Shown: positions 13,397-25,234 of the stretch, in pieces
How positions within the stretch are numbered: the stretch's first letter is position 1
Layout of the letters: each line of letters opens with the position of its first letter
From: Callaeas wilsoni
Lineage: Eukaryota; Chordata; Aves; Passeriformes; Callaeidae
Length of the DNA stretch: 64,000 bases
Assembly (NCBI GenBank): GCA_013398955.1
Contig: VWPU01002169.1
Coordinates: 62,001-126,000 of the forward strand
Reading direction: 5' to 3'
Position numbers and translations under genes: made by a program
Notes under the pieces: model-generated
The model's database searches: none
What the model was told of the DNA's origin: nothing
Seen by the model: only the letters and a program-made list of their open reading frames with translations

Positions 13397-16300
13397 GTAA
13401 GGGGTGTTGCTTGAGTGGGCAGAAGTGGTTTGGTGCCTGTGGCTCTTGCGTGTTCTGGTGAGCTGGAGCACAGCCCGTCTAGGAGCTGCAGGCTGGCGTT
13501 GAGTGTCACAGCCTCCTTGGTCTTTGGGCAGAGAGAGGCTGCTGTCACTCTGGAGCACGGGGACAGCACGGCACACTGCAGGCTGGAAGCCACCCAATCT
13601 CTGTGCCAATGTCACAGCTGACCGGCCACAACCTCGCTGTGCAGAGGCAGGGGGTACCAAGCCAGGAGCTCCTTGGGGAAAGCCCAGAGAGACAGGCTGT
13701 CCTGCAGCCATGGCTCCCTGCTGGACAGCAGGCTGTGGCCCTACAGCCATGGCTCCCTGCTCAGGCTTGTCACATACTGCACTCTCCCCAAGCAGCTGGG
13801 TGGGCTGGCACCAGGAAACCAGGGCTGCTTGTCCCACAGCCACCACGAAAATTGTTCCCAAGAACGAGCAACTTGGCAGCAGCTCCTGGGATTTGTGACT
13901 TTGGCAACTTGTCAATAGTACGGAGTGAGAAGGAGGTGTGAATGAATTATTCTGTCTCCACAAGATTTTTCCCTCTAGGGGATCCAGGCACGATCTTCCT
14001 CCTCCTGAGCTTGCCTTGCTGATTTTGTAAATCTGCAGCATGCAGGAAAGGTCCTAAATGTCACCTAAAAATATCTGCCCATCATGGAGACTTATTCATG
14101 CTGGGCCCTTATGGAGCATCTCTGCCTAGGGGTGATTTTTCCTTGATGTGTAGAGTTACATGGCAATTATATTCAGATGTGGGACTGCCTCTGTCTAGTT
14201 CTGGTAAGGTGGATGGAAAATAATGTGAAGAAAGAGTAGGAAAAAGCATAATAAAAAGCAGGAGAACAGCTCTGACTTGGGAAAATGCACTTTCTCCAGC
14301 CAGGAGAAATGTTTGTTGAGAAAACAAGCAAAATGCACCTATTGTCTGCCCTTTGCAGTGAGGTTTGCAGCCACGAAAAAGTGATTTCATCACTGCTAAT
14401 TCAAAAAATAAAAGGTCAGCAATGAAGTCCCTCCCCAGTCCTGAAAAGCCCTTGTTGTTTCCCCAACAGTGTTTGAGGCTAAGCTCTGTTTGCAAGTGTC
14501 TTGATATAATTATAATTTTTTTTTTTTAAAAAAAGGTAATTCAGTCACATGGTTCCTGGGTTTGGGGCATCGCAGAGACTTCCCAGCCTTTGGGAAGCTG
14601 AGATAAAATGGTGGGAGTTGGTAGTTCTGCATACTGCCCCTTCTCCCTGTCCCTAGCATATATTTTTGAATTAATACTGTTTTTCAGTAGTTAAGTACTT
14701 AATGGATTAAAAGAAGCAGCAAGGTGAAAGCCCAATTTCCAGAGACAACAGTGCTGTGTGACAGCGGGGCAAGAAGTGGTTTGCTGCTGGAAAATGTCAT
14801 CCTTGTGTGTGTGGCTGCCCATCTGCACTCGGTAACACAAAAGAGAAGACTGAAGCCTTGCTAAAGGGAGTGGCATTCCCTGTGTCGCTCCTGGTGCCAG
14901 CGGAGCTGCCACCGCGATAAGGGCAGAGTGGGGACCTTGCAGCCCCAGCAGAGCCATCTGGGAATGAGCAGAAGCCCAGCTCGTGGCGTGGCTGGGGTGT
15001 GTAGATGGATGGCATCCTTGGAGCGGGTGTCTGCACCGCTGTCACAGCGCTTGGCAGACGAGAAAGCGCTGAAGGCAAGTGCTTACTGCTTTGTAAACAA
15101 CCTAATCTTTTATCAAATAATTTATTTTATGTAAAGGAAGAATTGTAGTTTGCAAAGCTAATCTGTCTTGTCTAAGCCCTCTTTTTTTTATCTTTGAAGC
15201 TCAAGCAAGTGTCCAATTTATAGTGTTTAGTGATAGGATTTAGGATTCTTGACGACTTGGCAATCTTGGTTTTGGACTTTCTGGTCACGTTTCTCAAAAA
15301 AAATCAGCTCAAGAAATTGATGTGTTTGACAGTGTATTTGCTTTCTTTTTTATTTTTTTCTGTTTTGAATGTCTGAGACATTTCTGTTTGGAAATGTTAC
15401 AATTATCAGAAGGTTATAACTAAAATCTTCCTCAGACTAAAGGACTTTAAAGTGAGACAACTTTCTTATTTATCTGGCTTCTGTATTGTCAGTCAAATTA
15501 TTTCACAAGAGCCAGGAGATGCCATCTTTTTCAGGGGAGGTAGAAATCAGCGACAAAAAAAGGGATTTAATCAGAATTGATGGTTTCACTTCAAGATATG
15601 CCAGCAAGTTTTTACTTGTAATTATTTCTGATATTTGTGCCCTGAGATTCTGAATCCGATGGGAAAAAGGTCCCACTTTAAGGCACTGAGTACTTGCTGG
15701 AGTCTGGAGGGCTCAGGCCTTCAGCAGATGAAGGTCACATCTTCATAACTCAAAGGTACCCATCTTCATGAGTATTTTGGTAGAGCAACATCAATACGTA
15801 GAGACAGGGATGAAGCGAATCTGTGTAGCCAGGAAAGTGCCATGTGTGGGGACAATGGCAGGTGTTCTGCAGTGGCACTGTGGCACGGCAGGTGAGATGC
15901 CTTTGGGCAGGAGCAGTGGGCGGTTTTGAGGCACTGAGGGTGTTGTTTGTGTTGTGGCTGTTGTGTGGAAGCGGGACAGGCAGCTAAAGTCCATGGCACT
16001 TGTTGAAGGCAGGGCAGCCTTTTGAAACAAACAGAAATGGTGCAAAGAGATGAATGTAACAGATGATGGGAAAGGAGGAGATGGAGGAGAAGCTAAAAGG
16101 AGGAATTACAAATTTTGGTGCTGTCAATCTCAGCTGTTCTGAGGCTGTCCAGCACAGGAAACTGCTAAATGCTTTGTTTCCTGTTGCTTGATGCAGACAG
16201 GGCACACAAGAGGCCGGCAAAGAAATGCTTCAGTTGTTGTTGCGTAGTTTGTGCTGCTCCTGCTGTTCATGGTACAGGGAAAGTTGCCTAAGTTGAGGTA

Positions 16301-19300
16301 CCCAGCTGGTTAATGTGTTTATCCTCAGAAATCATGTTTCCCATACCTAAAGAACCATTCCACTCTAAAAAGTTATCACATTATTAGCTGAGCTGTGCTG
16401 TGAGAGCTCACCTTGGGATGTCTTCTTTTTTGACACCATCTTCAAGTAATATGTTTGGCAACAAACCAGACTGATTAAAAACAGCAAACAGGCTGAAGTT
16501 CTTTTCCCTTTTCAGCAAGCAAATGACCAAGGCTTTTTCTATAGCTTAAAAATAACTCTGCAGATGAAATTGTGTAGTGCCTAATTCAGCCATATTCATG
16601 CAATCAATTTGTCTTATACTATCTCTCTCTGTTTAAAGCTGGTCTTAATAAGCTGTCAAAACCCCATGTGCAGTGGTGGATAATGTTAGCTCATCAAATG
16701 AGGGAGATGTGGGTGAGGGACCTGATGTCTGTAAAGTGTTGGGGCTGTTTCTTCTCATCAGTTTTTCTTTTTCATACAAGAAAGCCAAATATATGGATAT
16801 AGAGATATTCAGCAACTATAAGACGAATATGTTTTTTGACTTTTGAATGTGCATGCTGTATTGATAAAGCGTTGGCTCCTTTTTGGGTTGGAGTATTGTG
16901 GAAAGCAGAGGGAGGGGAAGCCCACAGCAGGAGTCATTAATTAGAGGAGATGATAGTGTGAACATGCTGTAGTACACTCAGGTGAGTCTTTGGTACACAT
17001 TGATCTATATATTATTAAAACAAACTTCTCAGTTACTTTCAGGATTAGTGTGACAATGTATTTTTGTTAAAGCCAGGCACAGAGAGCCTTTTCTGGGGTA
17101 GGCAATTAGTTCTCCTTTTCCTACTCTTGCTGGTCCAGCTCGGTTAACACCAGACTTCCTCACATATTGCTCTGCTTTATCTGTCTTTGGCAGAACTCCT
17201 TTTTGCATTTTTCATCATCACATGGGTAATATGCGAAGGAGAAACTGGTCCTTCTATGACAGAGGAGATTAATTTCAGCAGCTGCTGCAGGATAAATGCA
17301 GGATACAAAGGGAACTTAATGTGAAGGGGTTTTAAGCCTTGGTTTTGCTTATAAGAAGACTTGCAATGTTTGTATCTTCACATTATTGTTTGGGAGCTTC
17401 ATTTACTAACTGAGGAAAATATTTTTTCCTGCAGTGGGCCAAAGCCAAGCTCTAGACTTCGTTTTCTAGGAAGGATAGTGATTCTAGTGTGGAGACAAAG
17501 CCCAAGGTTTAGTTGCCATTCCCTGCAACTTGTGAAAATATTGAGAAAGCGTTAGCAGTTCCTGTACTGCTTCAGGGCCAGTATGGGGCTGAGCAGGGGC
17601 TCGTGCTGGCTGCAGCTTCTTACCCAGGAGAAGTTTCTTCACCCTGCTGAATAACTTGCAAGGTGTAGAAGACCCAGGATCTGAAATGTTAGAGGTTTGC
17701 AGTAGAGCAGCAGGTCAGGGGAGTGGAGGATTAAACGGAGTGAACAGCTGTGACCAGTCAAAGCTGGGAGTGTGGAAGGTGTTATATGCTTGGGACTGAG
17801 TTGTGAGTTCCCATTCTGACAGTGTTAACAAGTTTTGCCATAATTCAGTTACACCTTGGAAACAGTTAAAGCAATTTAACAGCAAACTTGGCATAATTAC
17901 TAGTTAATAGCCAGAGCCAGTGCTCCTAAAGTGTAAATTGTTTTGGTATTGATCTAAGCTTACACTGTCAGCATTTTGTAGAGACTGAACTTTAAGTGCT
18001 TAATTCAGCTGTATGCAATCATTAATTTTGTTTTTTATCTGCAAACAAAGGTGGAAGTGGTTATTCTATTTTTCTGCAATAATAAAATCAATTAAACTGT
18101 TTTTCCCCAAACGTAGATGACCTTTGTAAGCAACACATTTGAAATGCCAACATGTAAAAAGAAAATTATGACCGGATCTTGTGTTTATTAAGAGAAATGG
18201 AAGACTTGATAGCAGGTTAACACTGTAGCTACTGACCAGGCCTCCTTTACACTGATTTCCAGGGGTGGGAGTTCTGTGGTCAGGTCCATGTTCCACCAGC
18301 CTTCCTGCAGGTAAGCTTATGGTTTTGTCTCTAAACCTATTCCAAGTGACCTAATCAAGCAGAATCATTTAGATGCAGAGATAATCAACCCCATTTTTCA
18401 GCCTAGCCAGTATCAAGGACAGCAGTGCACACACAGTAATCCAAGTGCACCCATCAATAACTTAAAGGAACAACAGACATTCAGACCTTTAGAAAAAACC
18501 AATAAGACTTCACAGGCAATCACATTTTCCACCCACAGAGCTGCTGGCGTGAGATTGAAAGACCACTGTACCTGCTGTTTAATTATGCACTTGATAGGGA
18601 ACATCACTGACAAAGGTAGGCATTTTTCTGTTTTTGGCAATACTGGTATGTTTATTCTGTTGAGTTTTAAACATCTTCTCCATAACCATCTCTTTGTATC
18701 AAACTGTGACTTTATTTTATTCTTCCTGCTTTCTACCACAAATCAATGGCATTTCTTGCTTGAGAGGAAGAGTATCAAGTGTTTACTTTTGCTTCCCTCC
18801 TATCTATCCTCAAAATAAGAGAAGAAAGAGTCATAGGAGAAGATGCCATTGGTTGCTAGGCAGCTTTTTAGGCTTACCACTTCTTTGGAAACCGATATTT
18901 AAATATATTCAGCATTTGAAATAAATATTTGACCAAATGGACAAGGATGGATCACTGAGCTCAGTCTGATTTTGAGACAGGTGGTGAATAGGTATTATTA
19001 TGGCCAGAAGGCAAAAAAGGATATTACCAGTGGATTCCAAAACACTAACAGCATCCACAGAGGGACACTAGTACCTGAACTCTCCGTGTGGTCCACTGCC
19101 CTGAGCTACTGATTAGGAAATAGATGGAAAAAAGAGGAAAGTTTATTGAGATTGTCAAACAAACAGGCCAGAGCAGCCAGAGCAAAACTCCCAGGAGAGG
19201 TACATGTTGCAAACCCTGCATTGCTCCAAGTCTTGGGCACCTACAGTTCTGTAGAGGAGCTTTTAACCTTCACTTGGGATTTACACTCCTGAGTCCTCTG

Positions 19301-19670
19301 GTGAAGTTAGACACCTTACTTGTGTTGTTATTAAAAGTCCTTCAAAAAACAAGCAGGAAAGTTCTGGAATTTGATACTGAATGGTTCTTAGCCACCAGTT
19401 GCACCTCCCTTCTGCCTCCAGTCTGTAGATAACGGCATATTCACTAACCTGGTTCCCAAATCCTCGGCCCCTTGTCTCTGTTTGCCAAGAAGGCAGTGGG
19501 CTCAACTCCAGTCCCACTTATGCTCTCTGAAGGTGCTGGCCATGACTTGTAACCTTTGGGCTGGGAAAGGCTGCTCTCACACAAACACAATGAGGAGTTT
19601 TACTTTGGTGTATTTTAACAGAAACAATCAAAATATTCCAGTTTCTATTTTGGGATATTTTTCGTGTGCA
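13397..19670. other. Non-coding DNA, no gene recognised
   Basis: This block contains a GC-richer portion at 13.4-13.9 kb with overlapping chance frames on both strands, including a 243-codon minus-strand frame at 13310-14041 with no recognisable domain. A short T8/A7 block lies at 14519-14535. The rest is AT-rich DNA without a recognisable repeat family. Confidence 0.55.
13692..13762 (+). repeat. Two-copy tandem duplication
   Basis: An 18-bp string beginning CAGCCATGGCTCCC is present exactly at 13705-13722 and 13744-13761, a 39-bp offset. The similarity extends upstream of each copy (ACAGGCTGT / GCAGGCTGT), so the duplicated unit is about 33-39 bp. It is a local duplication with no recognised function. 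Confidence 0.75.
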
Positions 19671-19732
19671 AATCTAATCTCAAATTCTTTTTTTTTAATT
19701 GGAGAGGGGGGAAAAAAAAAAGAATATTAGAT
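19671..19732. repeat. Imperfect inverted repeat / hairpin
   Basis: The left arm at 19671-19696 (AATCTAAT, a short insert, then ATTC and a T run) is the reverse complement of the right arm at 19712-19732 (A run, GAATATTAGATT). A G-rich spacer of about 15 bases, with GGAGAGGGGGG, separates them. The arms pair over about 20 bp with one 4-5 base bulge. It may be a remnant of a small inverted-repeat element or just pairing of T and A tracts extended by AATCTAAT; no transposon family is recognised. Confidence 0.6.
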
Positions 19733-22700
19733 TCTAAATTCTTGCAAAGTAGCCAAGCAGCTTGCTGGAGAAGTAGTGCAGTCTCTAGTAAGAATCTGCA
19801 GGAACTGTCCTGGGCAGTGGCTGCTCTGTGTGCCTGCCAGGCTGCTCCTCGGAGAACACTCAGCTGGTGGTGAGTCAAAAACAGCTCCGCATTAGTGGCT
19901 GTGGCCCACACCGCTTCTGTCAACTGTAGCAGAGCCTTCCCACACTTTGCTGAAGGACATAATCAAGCTGAAGTCTGTGCAATACATAAACCATACAGAG
20001 ACCAAATGGAACATTTACATTTACTGATAGCAATTGGTTGTTTAATCCTTATTAGCTTCTGAACAGATGTTTCTGGTTTGCTCTTCACACATGGCAGTTC
20101 GGGACTAGTTCCTTGAATTTAAAATCCAGTGTCTCAGGTATTTATGAAAGTTTACTTTTCCCATCTGCCTCAGAGTGTAGATGATTACAGAAACAAGTTC
20201 ATTATCCATGAATGGATGCATTAAATTCCACTGCTCAACACAAACCCGTGTCTCTCCTGCGCTGTGCCCTGAGTGTTGTAGCTCTGCACTGAACACGGTA
20301 ACGGTGTTGTCGTTCTTTCTGTGCAGCCAGGACTGGAAATGCAGAACTCTGGGTTCATAATGTTTTAATTACTATTTCATCAGACTGCCTGAATGGCAGT
20401 GTACTGGCACGTCACATCATTTACAGCATTTATTCTTGGAATCCAGAAGGGCTGATTCATGCTTTTCAAGTCTTTTCTTAGACCTCATGAAGAAGGAAGT
20501 GAAACTGATGAAGGACCAATAAATATAACTAAATATAAATGTGCTACCAAACACAACGTTGGCTGGATCTTTGTTATTAATCTGATGTTCTCAGTAGCCA
20601 CAGGTTTAACTTTCTGAAGAATATAATTGCACAATGTGTTTAGTTTTACTAATTTAGAGAATCAGACATCCTTCAGTGAGTTCAATAGAATAATTTTGGA
20701 CATGTTCATATCCATCTGACAAAGGCATATGGTTTAGTGACTTTATTATTTGTCTTAATTTTACGGAAAAGTGTTCATATTTCATTAATTGGAAGTATTA
20801 AAAAATACCCTAATTTTGAATAAGGAATTAAGAAAATATGCTTACTCTAGAAAACTAACTTTGAAAAACAAAATGGAACATTCAACACTGTAGTAAAATT
20901 ACATCAATAAATAAAATTATAGGGAAACAGAGATTACTGTGAAGTGGCAACAGTAATGGTGGTTATTCAGTGTTACACTTCATCTTGAAATGATGTACTG
21001 CCTTGTCAGCAAAGAAAATTCTTAGTTCTCTTCTGCTAAGAGCTCTAACAAGCAATAAAAGAGAAGGTTTTGGTTCATTTACCCCTAGAAGTCGACTCCA
21101 ATTCAAAAGTTATTTGAGTTAATGATGTGTGACCAGAAGGGTATAATATAGATTTAGCCAACAGGAAGGTCTCGTACCCGACATATGGCAAAATATGCAA
21201 CCCCACCAGTCCTGATGCCTGTATGGTGCCATGTTATGGTGTTTCTTGCTCAGGAAATGGGGTTCAGCATGGCAGAGTCATCTGGGCAATGAGCACTTCA
21301 GCAAATACTCTTACAATCCCTTTCCTCTCTTTTCCCTTTGGAATTTTGCTTTGGAGACACATTTCCATTCCGTTCTTAACTACAGGTGTGCTCACACATT
21401 GCTTCCCCCCATTCTCTAGGGTATGCTCCGGGGTCCTGAGCCTCCGGCCATCACAGCTCTAGACATACAGTTCTGTTTCAAGGGACGGTAACTGATAAGA
21501 ATAGCTTTTGTACTGCAGGTCTAATTATGCACCTTAGTCAATATGAATCTGCCCATTGACTTTTAGCAACTGTATTGGACCCAAGTTGTGCAGTCTAATA
21601 TATTGGAGAGTATGGAAGCCATGTGTTCCTAGCAGAGTGCTGGGAGGAGCTGTTTGTTGGGGTTTTTTCAGGTTTTGTACAGAAAAAGGGAAAAAAGCCT
21701 GTTGGTGCAGTGCATTTCCTTGCTGCATTGCGCTCAATATTCAGGCCAAGGATAGACATGTGGTGCAACACTTGACTCCCCTGTTTGGAGTTAGATGTCA
21801 TCAAAAGATGGATGGAAGGAATTCAAGAAACATATTGTGACTTGCTTTGCATCCTCACAAATCTTCATGGTCCGGTTTGTTGCAGACATCATTCGTGGGA
21901 AGTTTTTGCAGCATGGTTCTATTCACTTGGATTTCCAGATGAGGTACTTTCAGTGATTGATTATGATCTTGCAAGACATATTTCAATCTCAGACAAATTT
22001 TGAAAAACATTCTCTATTCCTAGGGATGATATTTTGCAAAATGTATGCGTTAACAGCTTTCTCTCTTCTCCCTCTGCATGGAGTTTCTAACAACCTAGAA
22101 TTAAGGTGGGAGAGATGAGTAACGCAGAATTGAAAATATCATCATGGCTCTTGCATATGCAACAACAGCTTTGAAAATGCTAGCTGATAAGTTTTCTTCA
22201 GATTTGCATGTAAGAGTGCTCAACTTTGCCTTCCCACTTCCCAGTGTGGAATTAAACACATTTCTCTCCATGACAATCAGATTCTACCTCTGTAAAAGTG
22301 ATGAGAAGAAGCCTGTTATTGCATGATGTATGGCCATTTAAGCAGCTCTAACTCTTTCAAGGGTTCATTTATCTCTCTAATGCGGTAATGGTGATAATCC
22401 CATTTACAGCAATCGTGCCATATTAATGGGAGGATCAGCACATTCCAGCAGCTGACCTGGGGACTTGGTACATGCTCTGCTCCCATCTTGCTGCTGACTT
22501 CCTCTGTGACCTTCTGCAAGTCTCCAGCCTTTCCTGGGACTGCCAGAAATCTCCCCATTGCCCAGGGTAATGATACCGAAATATCTTTGTAACAAGACAG
22601 GAGATCCTTGGAAGTAATAGACTTGCTGTACATACCTTGCCATGTATGCTAAATTCTCTTCTTTTATTATAGTGTTGCTCCCAAGAGAATATTAAGTGGA

Positions 22701-25130
22701 CAGGGTGACATTTTCTGTAATACAAAGTTCTGGTCTAATTCCACTCTTGTAAAAGTTTATGGGCACTTTGACTTCACTGTCCTGTGAATCATTCATTGTG
22801 CTAAACTCTGTCTGACAGCCATTCCAGAAGATGGTAGAACACTTTTTTCCTATGATTTCCTTGTCTTCTCATATTACATAAGTGCTTTTTAATCTGAATT
22901 GGAAGAAACCAGTGGAACTTCAGGGAATGATTTTGTGTTTTCAAGTCACACATGGTTTAGGTGCTGAGTGTCTGGAAGGCCATTTTTTTTTTTCAAGTGA
23001 TGACATAATGTTTGTCTCAAGATGGTGTAAGTTCTAGCACACCTGGTTGGAAAGAAATGAAGCTGTTGACAAGGCCTTATTTAAAACGATTCTGTCAGTC
23101 AAGGGTGGTTTTCAAAATCCAGTGGTCCAAACTAAAGCCCACTTTTAATCATAAAGAGAGATTGAAGAAGGGAATGTCATTTTTTACGTGCTTTTATGGC
23201 ATCATTCACAATGGGACTCCGGCTATGTTGAATTCTGCTCACGACTGCAGTAGCAGTGTTTTAAATCAATAGCAATGGCATTGCAGTCACAGTGCTCTAA
23301 GGATGTAAAAAATAGAATGTTCACACAGCGAAGTCATATCTTTTGTTCAACCAGTGCAATCAGATAAAGCAGGTAAACTTTCAGGCAACAGTTGTAATTA
23401 TAAAATGATAATGTTTGTAGTAAACTTCAATGTTAATAAAAATATTGCATGTTTCTTAGCAGTACAGAGTAAGAAAAGCTTTATACCAAATACAAAATAT
23501 TTGCTAAGCTAAAAATTGCATCATGTTTGAATCACTGCAAAAGGCCTTAGCATTAGTAATCTATTACTGGTTTTCATGAAATACAATTATTATAACAATA
23601 ATTGTGGTTATAGGCTTAATTATAATCACTTGTACATGGACTGCAACTATGCTCATGCCAATATATTGGTCTAATAATTTAATTTTCTGCTTTAGAGAAG
23701 TCTTACTAGGAAAAGCATAAAAGTATGTGTACAGTAAATTAATATTAAAGGGAATCAAATGAACTGCAGAATACTATTACAGCAGTTGGATAAAAACATT
23801 TCTTACAGCAAAGTCTGGTTCCCCAGACATATCTGGAACATGTCCTTTGATCTGGGACCAAATGTTACTGTCCTTTTGAATAGCTGCCAGTTCAGTATCC
23901 TGTGGCTGAGGCTCCTGTGCAAGAGGAAGAGCTGATCTGGCTCCTGAGCAAACCACCACACCAGTCCTTTCTTCTGCCACCGGTGGAAAGCTTGTCAAGA
24001 GAAGCATGAGGGGCTCCCCAGCACAAGAGAGAAATACTGGATGTTGGGGTTAGACCCTTCTGTGTTTAGGTCAGGTTGAGTAGAGAGCAGAAACCCTGAT
24101 ACACTAAACTGGTCTGGGCAAGAATCTTATTGACAGCAATTCCATGGCAAACAACTGGTTACTTCAGAGCACGTTGAACAGGACAGCTTCCTCAGATTTG
24201 TTCTTTTCTGCAAGCTAAAAAAAAGGTGCATGCTGTCTAGTTATGTGAGTTATTTTTAGCTGGTTGCATGCTGTTCTGATCGTTGTTGTGGAATATTCAG
24301 AACAGGAACTCCACTTTTCCTGTCTATCATCTCTTAAAGACTTTGCACAAGTGAACTTTTTCTCCGTTTGTACCTATTTTAAAAAATCGTCTCAGCAACT
24401 GTCAGAGGTTTATGGGGAGAGGGAGGTGTCTAAACCTCCTCATGGCAAAGAAACGTGGCCCTGTGCTGACCACTGCCTGGGACTGCTCCGTGCTGAATAA
24501 TGTGGTAGTTCCAGAGGCTGATATGGGCTCTGGAGATTTTTTTATAACATCCTGCCATAATTTCATTTTGCTTAGCAGGACAAAATAATGCTGTCATGAA
24601 ATATTGGTGTGTGTGCAATCGCTGCACGTCATTGTAATTATTCAGGTGTTTTTATGCTCATTGCAGAAGAAGTTAGTCAAGCACAGCTGTACATAAAGAG
24701 GGAGAACACTGGTTAAGAATAATTTAGGCTATGGGGGAAAATTCTGTGTCCCTCCTAAGCAGTACAGATTCCTTTGGACCTGCTGCACTGTAAGAAGTAG
24801 TTGGCTTTAGCCAAGCAGCCCCAAGGTGGAGCAGAAGGATTGAAAAACTTCACCAACACGTGTAGAAGCTGCTGTTACAATAATATGCATGAATGCAATC
24901 TGAGCAGCCTGAGGGACATGTAGGACTCCTAAACACCAAGCTACAATAAACAGGGAAGCAAAATGTGTGGAAGTCTTTCTTGCTGCATGGATGACAACAT
25001 TTTGCCAAGCTTTGCCCTGTCATTTGAGCTTTACAGGGAGGAGAGGTCAGGCTTGTCAAGAGCTCTGGTGCCTGGCTCAAGGCCACCAAGCTGATGGGAG
25101 CTACTGCGTCATCTGCTCAGTCTTGGTATG
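19733..25130. other. Non-coding DNA, no gene recognised
   Basis: AT-rich DNA with no recognisable exon or repeat family. A cluster of 12-bp palindromes and an octamer-like site lies at 22031-22209 and is listed separately. A highly AT-rich stretch spans about 23.39-23.76 kb. Confidence 0.55.
22031..22209. promoter_or_regulatory. Palindrome and octamer-like cluster (candidate enhancer, weak)
   Basis: Two perfect 12-bp palindromes are visible: ATTTTGCAAAAT at 22031-22042 and TTGCATATGCAA at 22151-22162. They are followed by an ATTTGCAT octamer on the + strand at 22202-22209. The octamer and its half-sites are binding strings of POU-family factors, and TTGCAAAA-type strings resemble C/EBP sites. 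That is general knowledge of the motifs. Whether this stretch is an enhancer is inference; AT-rich DNA yields such strings by chance. Confidence 0.15.
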
Positions 25131-25133
25131 TCA

Positions 25134-25234
25134 GTGTCTGCATCCTCAGATAACTAAGGGATTTCTAGTTTGGCAGTCAATGTCTCAGTCAATGTTTGCA
25201 TCTTCAGATAACTAAGTGATTTTTAGCTTGGCCT
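25134..25234 (+). repeat. 58-bp tandem duplication, two diverged copies
   Basis: A unit containing TGCATCYTCAGATAACTAAG is repeated with a 58-bp period. Copy one has CATCCTCAGATAACTAAG from 25141, and copy two has CATCTTCAGATAACTAAG from 25199. Both continue into a GATTT...TAG.TTGGC tail. The copies differ at several positions, so the duplication is not very recent. No family is recognised. Confidence 0.85.

Noticed and set aside
13310..14041. Longest open frame in the window, 243 codons, minus strand
   Set aside because: It lies in a GC-richer pocket where several frames on both strands are open, shows no domain or family motif, and crosses the local tandem duplication. Chance is the simplest reading.
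18370..18412. Possible MIR string (ATAATCAACCCCATTTTTCAG)
   Set aside because: Only a short antisense MIR-like string, without the neighbouring landmarks that support the other MIR-like copies.
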